Of a stretch of 51,111 nt of DNA, positions 7,133 to 14,518 are shown piece by piece. The stretch lies in the NCBI GenBank assembly GCA_013177895.1, contig JABLXV010000016.1, positions 1 to 51,111 on the forward strand, given 5' to 3'. Each line of letters begins with the position of its first letter. The stretch's first letter is position 1. The position numbers and the translations under genes were made by a program. The notes beneath the pieces were generated by a model that had not been told where the DNA came from, did not search any database, and was given only the letters and a program-made list of their open reading frames with translations. The stretch comes from Brevinematales bacterium. Lineage in GTDB: Bacteria > Spirochaetota > Brevinematia > Brevinematales > GWF1-51-8.

Positions 7133-9097
7133 CTATATCTGTTTCCGTTTTTCTTGTTTTTTACCCGTTCCTTTCTTTGCCCCGCCCTTAGATATCGGCA
7201 CTTCCAGCCCGATCATGCAGATGTCGTCCTCGAAAACATCCGAACCCCGGTAATCGATCAACCGTTGAACGATGCGGTCGATAAACACGTTGATGGGGAG
7301 CGGTGAAAATTCGCGGAGGATATTATTCAGATGCCTCTCGCCGAAATCTTCGCTCGAATCCGCCGGGGCTTTTACGTTGACGGTTTCCGACAGGCCGTCC
7401 GTATAAAGATAGACCTTAGACCCTTCTTCGAGCATTACTTTATCGTTCCTGTACTTCTTCTCGCCCTGCTGGATCTCCGTATTGCTCATTATGCCGAGCG
7501 GAACCCCTTTTTTATTGATTCCGATAGGCGTGACCTTTTCACGGGTTACCACTAACGGCGGAAGATGCCCTGCGTTGGCGAATAAAAGGCTATGCTCGGC
7601 GGGGTCGTATATCCCGTAGAACGCGGTGATAAAATTTCCGCCGGTCAGGCCGAACAGGAAATCGTTCATCAGGTATAGGAACTCCTCCGGGGAGTTGATC
7701 AGCACCGAGAACTGGAGGGTGACGCTTTTTATCATCGATGTGATGAGCGCCGCGGGTACGCCGTGCCCGGAAACGTCGCTCAGGAATATCCCGATACTGC
7801 CGTTGGGGTAACGCACCATATCGAAGAAGTCTCCGCCGACCTCCTCGAGGGAGTGATAGTAGAACGCGATGTCGGGAGAGGGCGAATTCTTCGGGATAAA
7901 CTGCATCTGGATTGCATGGGCGAGCGAGAGTTCGTGCTCGTATATCGCGTTACGTATCTTCAGCTTATTTTTTTCCTTCTCGAGCGCGGCGTAGGTGACC
8001 CGTAATTCTTCCTGCGCCTTCTTTCTGTTAACGATTTCCTTCTGCAGGGTTTTCATCTCGCGGATATCATGGGCGACGATGACAAATCCGGCGTTATCGC
8101 TCAGGCTATCCTTAATCAGGGATACGGACATAAGCACGGGAATAAGCTCGCGCTTTTTCGATATGAGTTGGATTTCGTTGGAATGCGGGGTGAACTCGTC
8201 GCGGACTTTGAGGACGAGGCGGAAAAAGTGGTCTTTTTCGTGTACCAGCGGGGAAAACGCCCTCCCGGTCAGTTCGGCCTGCGCGTATCCCAGAAGTTCC
8301 TCCGCGCTCTGGTTGACCTTGAGGACATTCCCCTGCGGATCGACGAGAATCAGGATATCCATCATTTTCGACGTGATTTCATCGGTAACGATCTCGGAGG
8401 TCATATTCATCAGACGGTACTTGATGATGGATATCCAGATGCCGAACGCCCATATCCCGAAAAAGACATGCCCCAGCGGCGGGATATCCCATGAAAATAC
8501 CGAAGAGAAGAAATTCGATAAAAAGGTAAGGCATGTGCTGATGAGGATAGAAATAATCATAATCAGGGTCTGAATGCGGATTTTTACGCTGTTTTTATTC
8601 CGTCCCTGCCATCGCAGGAGCATGATTATCCCGCCTGACGCGAAGAGTATTTGTACAATATTGTATGTAATCACCCACGGGGAAAGGGAATTGACCATTT
8701 CGCGCCACCCGTAGGATACGGGAATAAAATCGTACGCGAACAGGAGGCCGTTCAGCGCGGCGATTAAAAATACGATCCCGGGCGCGTAGAACAAAACAGG
8801 CAGCAGTATATGGAACTTTTTCGCATGACGGCGGGTGAGGACGAACCAGAGATGGAAACCGGCCGCGGAGGCGAGCGTCCACCCGATCGATGAAAAACGG
8901 TACCACGAGACGACTGTATCCTTGTCCCCGGCGGAGAAGATAAACGTGTAACTAAGCGCCCATGCCGCAAGGAGCAGGGCGAAAAAGGCGAATAGCTGGT
9001 TCGCGCGGCTTTTTAATCCCCTGTAAAGAGCGAATCCGGCTAGAGAGAGATAGAATAGCACAAAAGTAAAGGACAGCAGGGAAAGAGTTAGTTTCAT
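7133..9097 (-). CDS. 7TM-PAS-SpoIIE protein phosphatase (RsbU-like signalling protein)
   Basis: 654 residues from ATG 9097, which has GGGGGAAG six bases upstream; an earlier in-frame ATG at 9121 falls in the promoter's -10 end and is rejected. Residues 1 to about 225 are a bundle of seven hydrophobic helices like the N-terminal 7TM region of some histidine kinases. About 240-350 is a PAS domain (MDILILVDPQGNVLKVNQSAEELLGY). Then come a short coiled coil and, from about 400, a SpoIIE/PP2C phosphatase domain (EEVGGDFFDMV, SDVSGHGVPAAL, FANAGHLPP, LYTDGLSET). Such proteins dephosphorylate anti-sigma-factor antagonists in partner-switching pathways. No anti-sigma or antagonist gene is next to it. 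Confidence 0.88.
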   Translation of the reverse strand: MKLTLSLLSFTFVLFYLSLAGFALYRGLKSRANQLFAFFALLLAAWALSYTFIFSAGDKDTVVSWYRFSSIGWTLASAAGFHLWFVLTRRHAKKFHILLPVLFYAPGIVFLIAALNGLLFAYDFIPVSYGWREMVNSLSPWVITYNIVQILFASGGIIMLLRWQGRNKNSVKIRIQTLIMIISILISTCLTFLSNFFSSVFSWDIPPLGHVFFGIWAFGIWISIIKYRLMNMTSEIVTDEITSKMMDILILVDPQGNVLKVNQSAEELLGYAQAELTGRAFSPLVHEKDHFFRLVLKVRDEFTPHSNEIQLISKKRELIPVLMSVSLIKDSLSDNAGFVIVAHDIREMKTLQKEIVNRKKAQEELRVTYAALEKEKNKLKIRNAIYEHELSLAHAIQMQFIPKNSPSPDIAFYYHSLEEVGGDFFDMVRYPNGSIGIFLSDVSGHGVPAALITSMIKSVTLQFSVLINSPEEFLYLMNDFLFGLTGGNFITAFYGIYDPAEHSLLFANAGHLPPLVVTREKVTPIGINKKGVPLGIMSNTEIQQGEKKYRNDKVMLEEGSKVYLYTDGLSETVNVKAPADSSEDFGERHLNNILREFSPLPINVFIDRIVQRLIDYRGSDVFEDDICMIGLEVPISKGGAKKGTGKKQEKRKQI

Positions 9098-9121
9098 AGT
9101 ACTTCCCCCGGCAATATACAT

Positions 9122-9149
9122 ATTCTAACACGGAATAATACAGAGTCAA
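9122..9149 (-). promoter_or_regulatory. Promoter of the 7TM-SpoIIE gene
   Basis: On the minus strand TTGACT (9149-9144), a 16-base spacer and TAGAAT (9127-9122), located 25 bases before the ATG at 9097. Confidence 0.65.
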
Positions 9150-9176
9150 CTGAAAGCATCGGATTCGAACAATGTT

Positions 9177-10121
9177 TTATTTTTTACATACGACAATGTC
9201 GAAATTCAACTTCCTGTCCTTCCGTGAATCGAGGAAATCCGCGTCGAACTCTCCGGTCATGAGTTCGTTCAGCCTGCCGATAACGATTTCGTGCTTTGCC
9301 GGATCCACTTCCAGCTGGGAGGAGCGCGTCCTGTCGGCGATCTGACTCCAAACCCGTCGGGGATTATCCGGCAGGGTAAAATTCAGCCTCGGGTCGGAGA
9401 TTATCTCCACGGCGGGAAATATTTTTCTGAGCCCCGGGTTGATTTCTTCCTTGCCCCATCCCGGGGAATCGGCTAACCCGATACTATCATCCTTCGCGAG
9501 ACGGATATACAGCTCGTCGATACGTTTGGATACCGACGGCTTACCGTTATCGAAGTGGATGAGCGTCGTGACAAATACGCCGCCGGGTTTCAGTACCCGG
9601 AATATTTCACTGACTACGGCGTCGGTGTTTTTTATCAGATGCAGGAGATGGATCGCGATAGCGGAGTCGAACGTATTATCCGGGAACGGCAGGTCGAGGG
9701 CATTCGCGCGGACGGGGATGATGTTAGAAAGCCCCAAACCCGCGGCCTTTTTAACCAGCAGCGCGAGCATATTCATGGATATATCGCAGGCGTAGGCCGT
9801 TTTGCAGGATTTCGCCAGATTGACCGTGTGGATTCCCGTGCCCGCGCCGATGTCGAGCATGACCGCGTCCGGGGGGAACTGTTCCGCGATGACCGTGCCG
9901 AGGTTCTCCACCACTTCGGGGTCTCCGTAACGGGTGTCGTCATAGACCGACGCGATATCGTCGAAACCGATATAGTCGTAGTCGCCGTTACCCCCGGAGA
10001 TCGCGGGGTCGTCCGTCATAATAGCGATACCGCCGGATGAGAGGATTTTCCGCCCGCAACGGGGGCATTGATTATCGGAGGATAACTGTACACGGCAATC
10101 CGGGCAGAATAAGGTTTGCAT
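9177..10121 (-). CDS. Zinc-ribbon class I SAM-dependent methyltransferase
   Basis: 314 residues, ATG preceded by AAGGAG. The N-terminus is a four-Cys zinc ribbon (CPDC at 6-9, CPRC about 19-22). The methyltransferase core follows: IASVYDDTRYGDPEV, motif I LDIGAGTGIHTVNLA, motif II acidic AYACDISMNML, DLPFPDNTFDSAIAIHLLHLI (motif IV region) and VLKPGGVFVTT. This is the Methyltransf_11 type, as in UbiE- and BioC-like enzymes and in rRNA methyltransferase RlmA, which also has an N-terminal zinc ribbon. The substrate cannot be told from sequence. It is oriented like the downstream phosphatase gene, but that gene has its own promoter. Confidence 0.8.
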   Translation of the reverse strand: MQTLFCPDCRVQLSSDNQCPRCGRKILSSGGIAIMTDDPAISGGNGDYDYIGFDDIASVYDDTRYGDPEVVENLGTVIAEQFPPDAVMLDIGAGTGIHTVNLAKSCKTAYACDISMNMLALLVKKAAGLGLSNIIPVRANALDLPFPDNTFDSAIAIHLLHLIKNTDAVVSEIFRVLKPGGVFVTTLIHFDNGKPSVSKRIDELYIRLAKDDSIGLADSPGWGKEEINPGLRKIFPAVEIISDPRLNFTLPDNPRRVWSQIADRTRSSQLEVDPAKHEIVIGRLNELMTGEFDADFLDSRKDRKLNFDIVVCKK

Positions 10122-10351
10122 GGGGTACTCCTTAAAGTATTATTCTACCTTTTGTCAGATAAATTCGCAAGAAAGCGGGATAAAATATACCGCCCCCTGA
10201 GGAAAAAAAGAATTATCTATCGTCGGGAGGCGGGGGATAATCTGATTTATATGATAAAACAGGGGTGAAAAACTACTGATTTCAGAAAAATATAATAATA
10301 GAAACAACTTAAAAACCGGTAAAAATTAATTTTAGAATAGCCCCCCTGCGC
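10122..10351. other. AT-rich intergenic region without a gene
   Basis: Between the divergent methyltransferase and SpeD-like genes. It carries no convincing coding frame. It includes the palindrome AAAATTAATTTT at 10322-10333, shortly upstream of the SpeD-like promoter, which may be a regulator site or merely AT-rich sequence. Confidence 0.5.
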
Positions 10352-10379
10352 TTGATATTTCTGAAAATTATTATATAAT
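10352..10379 (+). promoter_or_regulatory. Strong promoter of the SpeD-like/SET operon
   Basis: TTGATA (10352-10357), 16-base spacer, TATAAT (10374-10379). The predicted transcript begins near 10386, leaving a 100-base untranslated leader. Confidence 0.75.
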
Positions 10380-10392
10380 TTATACTGTGAAT

Positions 10393-10468
10393 GTGTAAAG
10401 AGGGGATGGGCATAGGGAAAGTACGAGAGGGATAAAACCCGCCCAGCAACACACTTTACATCGAAAGT
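10393..10468 (+). promoter_or_regulatory. Structured 5' leader, possible riboswitch or regulatory RNA
   Basis: TGTAAAG (10394-10400) can pair with CTTTACA (10454-10460), closing a domain that contains GGGC (10408-10411)/GCCC (10441-10444) and an inner GGG-ATAAAA-CCC hairpin (10429-10440). Alternatively ACTTT (10453-10457) pairs with AAAGT (10464-10468), a hairpin just before the AGGAGG site. The two folds share bases and cannot coexist, as in a switch. It does not match a riboswitch class I can name. Confidence 0.4.
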
Positions 10469-10485
10469 AACCAGGAGGAAAATAG

Positions 10486-10872
10486 ATGGCCAGAGACGAT
10501 TACAAGCGCACGGAGATCAACGGTGTCAGATATTATGGTAAACACCTGATGCTGACCGCGGTCGCGTGCAACGAGAACCTTCTCAGTATCGAGAAACTTT
10601 CTCAGTTCGTAAAGGAAATGATTCCCAGGATCGATATGGTTTCCTACGGAGACCTCGTTATCCACCGTTTCGGCGAGGGAAAAGAGGTCGGTATTTCCGC
10701 GGTACAGCTGATTGTTACCAGCGCGATCACGATCCATACGAACGATATGGCGCGCGATATGTATCTTGACGTATTCAGCTGCAAGTGGTACGATGAGGAA
10801 ATCATCGTGGATATGGTTAAAGAATACTTCGCGCCAGAAGATATGCACGTGGCGAACGTACTAAGGAGGTAA
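10486..10872 (+). CDS. SpeD-like protein (S-adenosylmethionine decarboxylase family) with altered processing site
   Basis: 128 residues, SD AGGAGG seven bases upstream. It has the fold pattern of prokaryotic class 1B AdoMet decarboxylase: GKHLML near residue 18, VTSAITIHT at 77-85, LDVFSC ending at Cys99. In Thermotoga SpeD self-cleavage occurs between Glu62 and Ser63, with His68 and Cys83 catalytic. Here Ser79, His84 and Cys99 keep exactly the same spacing (5 and 20). However, the preceding Glu is Thr78 and the following His is Ala80. It may be an active AdoMet decarboxylase or a paralogue with another substrate: SpeD homologues acting on ornithine or arginine are known. No spermidine synthase gene is nearby; the next gene, six bases on, encodes a SET protein. 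Confidence 0.75.
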   Translation: MARDDYKRTEINGVRYYGKHLMLTAVACNENLLSIEKLSQFVKEMIPRIDMVSYGDLVIHRFGEGKEVGISAVQLIVTSAITIHTNDMARDMYLDVFSCKWYDEEIIVDMVKEYFAPEDMHVANVLRR

Positions 10873-10877
10873 AAAGA

Positions 10878-11360
10878 ATGTCGGAAGACATGCAATCGAA
10901 CCGGTTCTATCCGGAGTCGGTGCCGCCGTTCCCGCAAGAACCCACGCGGGAGCATTTCAAAATCGTGAAAACGGATGATAAGGGGGAGGGTATTATCGCC
11001 CTTTCGAATTTTCATCCGGGCGAGATTGCTTTTTGTTTCCGGGGAGAAGTGAGGACGGGAATGACCCTGTTTACATTACAGATCGAGCCCGGCCTGCATC
11101 TTCACGATCCGTTTTTTATGGGCAAGGTGCTTCATAGCTGTGATCCGAATCTTTCCTGCGATATGAAGTCCCTGACCTTTACGGTTCTCAGGGAAATCCA
11201 TCCCGGAGACTATCTCTCGATGGACTATGAACAGACCGAAGATGAATTGTGGCGGTTCTTCGATTGTCAGTGCGGTTCCCCTCAGTGCAAGGGCATGATT
11301 ATGGGGAAAAAGTACCGCGCGCAAATGCACCCGGAAAAAGAACTCGAATTGTCAAGGTAA
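10878..11360 (+). CDS. SET-domain protein, putative protein-lysine methyltransferase
   Basis: 160 residues. SET motifs in order: KGEGIIALSNFHPGEIAF (N-SET, about 35-52), LHSCDPN (85-91, the NHSCxPN-type SAM-binding motif), GDYLSMDYE (110-118, catalytic-Tyr region) and a post-SET-like FDCQCGSPQCKGMI (128-141) that could bind zinc. The family transfers methyl groups from SAM to protein lysines; the target is unknown. It starts six bases after the SpeD-like stop with AAGGAGG overlapping that stop region, so the two are cotranscribed and probably translationally linked. Both partners handle SAM-family chemistry. A strong terminator follows at once, closing a two-gene operon. Confidence 0.82.
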   Translation: MSEDMQSNRFYPESVPPFPQEPTREHFKIVKTDDKGEGIIALSNFHPGEIAFCFRGEVRTGMTLFTLQIEPGLHLHDPFFMGKVLHSCDPNLSCDMKSLTFTVLREIHPGDYLSMDYEQTEDELWRFFDCQCGSPQCKGMIMGKKYRAQMHPEKELELSR

Positions 11361-11372
11361 AAAAATTACACG

Positions 11373-11402
11373 GAGCGTGAGTTTTCTCACGCTCTTTTTT
11401 TT
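11373..11402 (+). terminator. Intrinsic terminator of the SpeD-like/SET operon
   Basis: Perfect 9-bp stem GAGCGTGAG/CTCACGCTC with a TTTT loop, followed by eight T residues. Confidence 0.93.
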
Positions 11403-11413
11403 CGTATTTATAT

Positions 11414-11441
11414 TTGACTTCTATAGGGGAAAAGCTATAAT
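11414..11441 (+). promoter_or_regulatory. Promoter of the DHH phosphoesterase gene
   Basis: TTGACT (11414-11419), 16-base spacer, TATAAT (11436-11441). Confidence 0.72.
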
Positions 11442-11447
11442 AAGGGC

Positions 11448-11476
11448 GGTATAAATATTTATTCAGTATTTATACC
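11448..11476 (+). promoter_or_regulatory. Perfect 10-bp inverted repeat at the predicted transcription start
   Basis: GGTATAAATA (11448-11457) and TATTTATACC (11467-11476) flank a 9-base spacer and begin where transcription from the 11414-11441 promoter should start. It is either a repressor operator or a 5' stem-loop that protects the mRNA. Confidence 0.5.
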
Positions 11477-11552
11477 TTATAATTAATATGCCTAGCGGCC
11501 GTTGATATCTTTCATGCGGCTGTAGATTGGGCTATTATTGGGGGAGGCTAAG

Positions 11553-12479
11553 ATGCCTAAGTACCGGCTTATTACTCGAAGCGATTTTGACGGGCTGGTG
11601 TGCGCGATTCTGTTTAAAGAGCTCGACATGATCGAAGAGATTCTATTCGTTCATCCCAAGGATATGCAGGACGGTATGGTCGCCGTATCTTCGAACGATA
11701 TCACCACGAATCTTCCCTATGTTCCGGGGGTATTCCTTGCTTTTGACCACCACTTGAGCGAAACTCTGCGCATTTCCGGGCATCCAGCAAATCATATCAT
11801 CGATCCCAACGCCCCGTCCGCCGCCCGGGTGGTTTACGAATACTACGGCGGCAAGAAGCGTTTCACGAAAGTTACCGACGAATTGATGGAGGCTGTCGAT
11901 AAATCCGATTCCGGCCATTTTACCCAGCAGGAAGTCCTATATCCCAAAAAATGGGGCTTACTGAACTTTATCATGGATCCGCGCACCGGCCTCGGCAGGT
12001 TTAAAAACTTCCGGGTATCCAACTACGACCTGATGATGACTATGATCGATTTCTGCCGTATCCATCCGATAGAGAAAATCCTCGAGCATCCCGATGTCGC
12101 CGACCGGATTGAGCTTTACTTCGAGCAGGAGGAGAAGTTCAAGGACCAGATACGCCGCTGTTCGACGATCTATAAAAACCTCGTAGTGCTCGACCTCCTC
12201 GACGAATCGATCATCTACGCCGGAAACCGTTTTATGATCTACGCGCTTTTCCCCACTATCAATATATCCATTCACGCCCTGCACGGAAAAAATAACAGCA
12301 ACACGGTGTTTGCGGTCGGTAAGTCCATCTTTAACCGCACGTCGAATACGGATATCGGTAAAATGATGCTGAAGTTCGGCGGCGGCGGGCATCTCAACGC
12401 GGGTACGTGTCAGGTCGATAACGACAAGGCCGGGGCTGTTTTAGCGGAACTGATCGACCAGATCAACGCCGACGGTTAA
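11553..12479 (+). CDS. DHH-family phosphoesterase
   Basis: 308 residues from ATG 11553, where GGAGG lies five bases upstream; an upstream TTG at 11538 would overlap that site. DHH motifs are RSDFDG (10-14), FDHHLSE with Asp65-His66-His67, and a DHHA1-type FGGGGHLNAGT about residues 275-285. The family uses two divalent metals to cleave phosphodiesters or phosphoanhydrides (NrnA oligoribonucleases, cyclic-di-AMP phosphodiesterases, pyrophosphatases). The exact substrate cannot be read from these motifs. A second DHH protein, closer to the NrnA plan, lies at 26655-27635. It is monocistronic, with its own promoter and a long AT-rich leader. Confidence 0.8.
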   Translation: MPKYRLITRSDFDGLVCAILFKELDMIEEILFVHPKDMQDGMVAVSSNDITTNLPYVPGVFLAFDHHLSETLRISGHPANHIIDPNAPSAARVVYEYYGGKKRFTKVTDELMEAVDKSDSGHFTQQEVLYPKKWGLLNFIMDPRTGLGRFKNFRVSNYDLMMTMIDFCRIHPIEKILEHPDVADRIELYFEQEEKFKDQIRRCSTIYKNLVVLDLLDESIIYAGNRFMIYALFPTINISIHALHGKNNSNTVFAVGKSIFNRTSNTDIGKMMLKFGGGGHLNAGTCQVDNDKAGAVLAELIDQINADG

Positions 12480-12932
12480 CTGCTGCGCAGACTAAACGTC
12501 TCCCTGAGCCAGCCGAAGGTTGTTATTACATCCGTCATTGCGATACCGCGCTGCAATATTTTCTTGAAGCGCGGCAGAGGCAGTCTATTATCCATACCCC
12601 TGTATCATCGGTCGCCACGCTTCGCTCGCAGTGACAGCGGATTCTCGTCACCCTGAGCGAGTCGAAGGGTGATGCACTATAAGTTTTATCACAAATACCG
12701 AAAAATTCCTTGTGAGTAGAATAATTACGTCATTGCGAACGGAGTGAAGCAATCTGTCTAACAGATTTTATTAAATAGACCGCCGCGCTCGCAGTGACAT
12801 TTTCCCTTCACTGAATTAGCGCGTTTTATTTGCGATGATAGCTGATGCATGTCACCCCGAGCTAATCGACGGGCGATAAAATAATTAATTATCCCCTTGT
12901 TACTATTCATTCCCGGGGACGTATGATTAGAA
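12480..12932. repeat. 453-base gene-free region filled with dispersed repeat units
   Basis: No gene is seen. It contains one copy of the hairpin repeat (12534-12585), a GTCACCCTGAGCGAGTCGAA unit with its inverted partner (12647-12673), and a GTCATTGCGAACGGAGTGAA unit (12729-12755). The same units recur in the gene-free regions at 14.1, 17.9, 29.2 and 33.3 kb. Confidence 0.7.
12534..12585 (+). repeat. Dispersed palindromic repeat, copy 1
   Basis: GTCATTGCGAtaCCGCGCT, a short loop, then TTGAAGCGCGGcAGAGGCAGTC. CCGCGCT pairs with AGCGCGG. Same element as at 14179, 17990, 29243 and 33311. Confidence 0.8.
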
Positions 12933-12965
12933 ATGAAGATAACGGCGGAAGCGAAGGAGAATGAG

Positions 12966-13496
12966 GTGTTTTGTATTGAAAAGGAAAGCCGGGAGCCGGA
13001 GTATCAATTTAACGGTAAAATGCGGTCGAAAGTCCCGTTGGGAATACTCATTTTCATATCGCTTTTCGTACTGAACGGTACGGTGTCGCCAAAAAGTGAG
13101 GAGATTGCTAAAGGAGGGGAAATCGCATATCATCCGGTTTTAATCACCTCCGCGATGGACGCGTTTGATCATATTTCGGCCTATGCAAAAGAGGGTTGGA
13201 ATCTCGACTTGGTCAAGGATTATCCCCTGACAATAACCGGAAACGGCAAGACGATTACGTTTATAGCCGACGGTTATGATATATCGAATAAAGTAGTGTA
13301 CGAATGGGTGGGTAACCCCGAGTATCAGACGAATTTTTCCGATGAAGTCCATCTCTCCCCGAAGGAAATCAGTACTATTAAAGACTCGAAATTCGGCGAT
13401 TATTATATCGCGATTATCAAAGGGGTCGATACTTTCACTGTCGAATATGAGTTGAGGGTAATGATGAATTATTTTAAGATAAATAGTAAAAAATAG
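12966..13496 (+). CDS. Conserved-looking protein of unknown function, tandem paralogue 1
   Basis: 176 residues from GTG 12966, chosen because AAGGAG lies six bases upstream and this start matches the paralogue's N-terminus; ATG 12933 in the same frame (187 residues) is possible but has no good SD. A short charged N-terminus containing SREPEYQF precedes one hydrophobic segment (VPLGILIFISLFVLNGTV), then an exported globular part. It shares with the following gene the blocks WNLDLVKDYPL, GKT(I/V)TFIADGYDISNK, YEW, NFSD, and FGDYYIA. No known domain is recognised. The hydrophobic segment could be a signal anchor or signal peptide; Cys is absent there, unlike in the paralogue. Confidence 0.65.
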   Translation: MFCIEKESREPEYQFNGKMRSKVPLGILIFISLFVLNGTVSPKSEEIAKGGEIAYHPVLITSAMDAFDHISAYAKEGWNLDLVKDYPLTITGNGKTITFIADGYDISNKVVYEWVGNPEYQTNFSDEVHLSPKEISTIKDSKFGDYYIAIIKGVDTFTVEYELRVMMNYFKINSKK

Positions 13497-13559
13497 GCAG
13501 GTTATTACTCTATCCCGCGTAAAAAAGGTTGAGAAAATTTGATTATTAAGGAATATGCC

Positions 13560-14120
13560 ATGGAAAAAATGCCGTTTCAGATTCGACGGGAAACCCGCGA
13601 ACCGGGATATCAATTTACTGAAACCAATAAATCAAAGCCGCCTGTGGGGATTCTCATTTTTATGGCTTTGCTGACATTAGGCGGAGCCGCCGCATGCGAT
13701 AGCAGTTGCGGTGCGAAGGCGGGGGTTATCGCCTATCATCCCCTCGCGATAAAATCCTCTACCGATGCGTATATCCATATCGCGAACTATGCCAACGATG
13801 AGTGGAATCTCGACCTGGTGAAGGATTATCCTCTGAAAATCACCCATGACGGTAAGACGGTCACGTTTATCGCAGACGGTTACGATATATCGAACAAGAT
13901 CGCGTATGAATGGGTGGAATCGCCCGAGTATCATACGAATTTTTCCGACGATACACAGCTTTCCCCTGCGGAAATCGGGTATCTGCAAGACTACCGTTTC
14001 GGCGATTATTATATCGCTCCCATTAAGGGTAAGGATTACGATACGCTTGATAATGAGTTATGGGAGATGATGAGTTCCTATATGAGCGATCATCCAAATA
14101 AAAACCCTTCCGGTAAATAG
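13560..14120 (+). CDS. Conserved-looking protein of unknown function, tandem paralogue 2
   Basis: 186 residues from ATG 13560, with AAGGA seven bases upstream. TREPGYQF is followed by a hydrophobic segment (PPVGILIFMALLTLGGAAAC) ending in a Cys that may act as an imperfect lipobox. The globular part repeats the blocks of the preceding gene (EWNLDLVKDYPL, TFIADGYDISNK, FGDYYIAPIKG). The proteins are clearly homologous over their whole length, so this is a local gene duplication 63 bases apart. The pair is bounded on both sides by dispersed repeats. Function unknown; the location is probably the periplasm or the outer face of a membrane. Confidence 0.68.
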   Translation: MEKMPFQIRRETREPGYQFTETNKSKPPVGILIFMALLTLGGAAACDSSCGAKAGVIAYHPLAIKSSTDAYIHIANYANDEWNLDLVKDYPLKITHDGKTVTFIADGYDISNKIAYEWVESPEYHTNFSDDTQLSPAEIGYLQDYRFGDYYIAPIKGKDYDTLDNELWEMMSSYMSDHPNKNPSGK

Positions 14121-14457
14121 CCGGAATATTTCCCACCGGGTGCGTCACCCTGAGCGAGTCGAAGGGCGACATCTCCCAGTCATAGCGGTACCGCGCTGCA
14201 ATCTATTCTTGAAGCGCGGCAGAAGCAATCTATCCAATGGATTCTATTAACTCGACCGCCACGCTTCGCTTGCGGTGACAATTCCCCGTCATTGCGAACG
14301 GAGTGAGCAATCTGTTAGCCATACCAATTTATCACCGACTGCTTCGCCGCTCGCGTCTCGCTGTGACAATTCCCTGTCATTGCGAACGGAGTGAAGCAAT
14401 CTATCATGAATATCCTTTTCCTGCCGGAAGGCTTCTCGTTTAATGACTTCCCTCTTA
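14121..14457. repeat. Gene-free region filled with dispersed repeat units
   Basis: Between the tandem pair and aconitase. It contains a GTCACCCTGAGCGAGTCGAA unit (14144-14170), the hairpin repeat at 14179-14231, and two GTCATTGCGAACGGAGTGA units (14288-14313 and 14376-14402). No gene is seen. Confidence 0.7.
14179..14231 (+). repeat. Dispersed palindromic repeat, copy 2
   Basis: Core CCGCGCTGCAA, short loop, TTGAAGCGCGGCAGAAGCAATC; nearly identical to copies 1 and 5. Confidence 0.8.
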
Positions 14458-14486
14458 TAGACAAAATCCGCGAAATCTGCTAAAAT
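14458..14486 (+). promoter_or_regulatory. Promoter of the aconitase gene
   Basis: TAGACA (14458-14463), 17-base spacer, TAAAAT (14481-14486), 32 bases before the ATG. Confidence 0.6.
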
Positions 14487-14518
14487 ATACCTCAAACATT
14501 TTCTGCAAGGAGCGCCTG

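Noticed and set aside
9177-9179. Methyltransferase and 7TM-SpoIIE genes as one operon
   Set aside because: A promoter with good boxes (9122-9149) lies between them and a separate SD is present, so the downstream gene can be expressed alone.
10322-10333. AAAATTAATTTT palindrome as a specific operator
   Set aside because: The sequence is purely A/T in an A/T-rich stretch and such palindromes arise easily by chance; no second copy was noticed.
12480-12932. Repeat cluster considered as a CRISPR array
   Set aside because: Units are of several kinds, lie in both orientations and are not separated by regular spacers; no cas gene is present.
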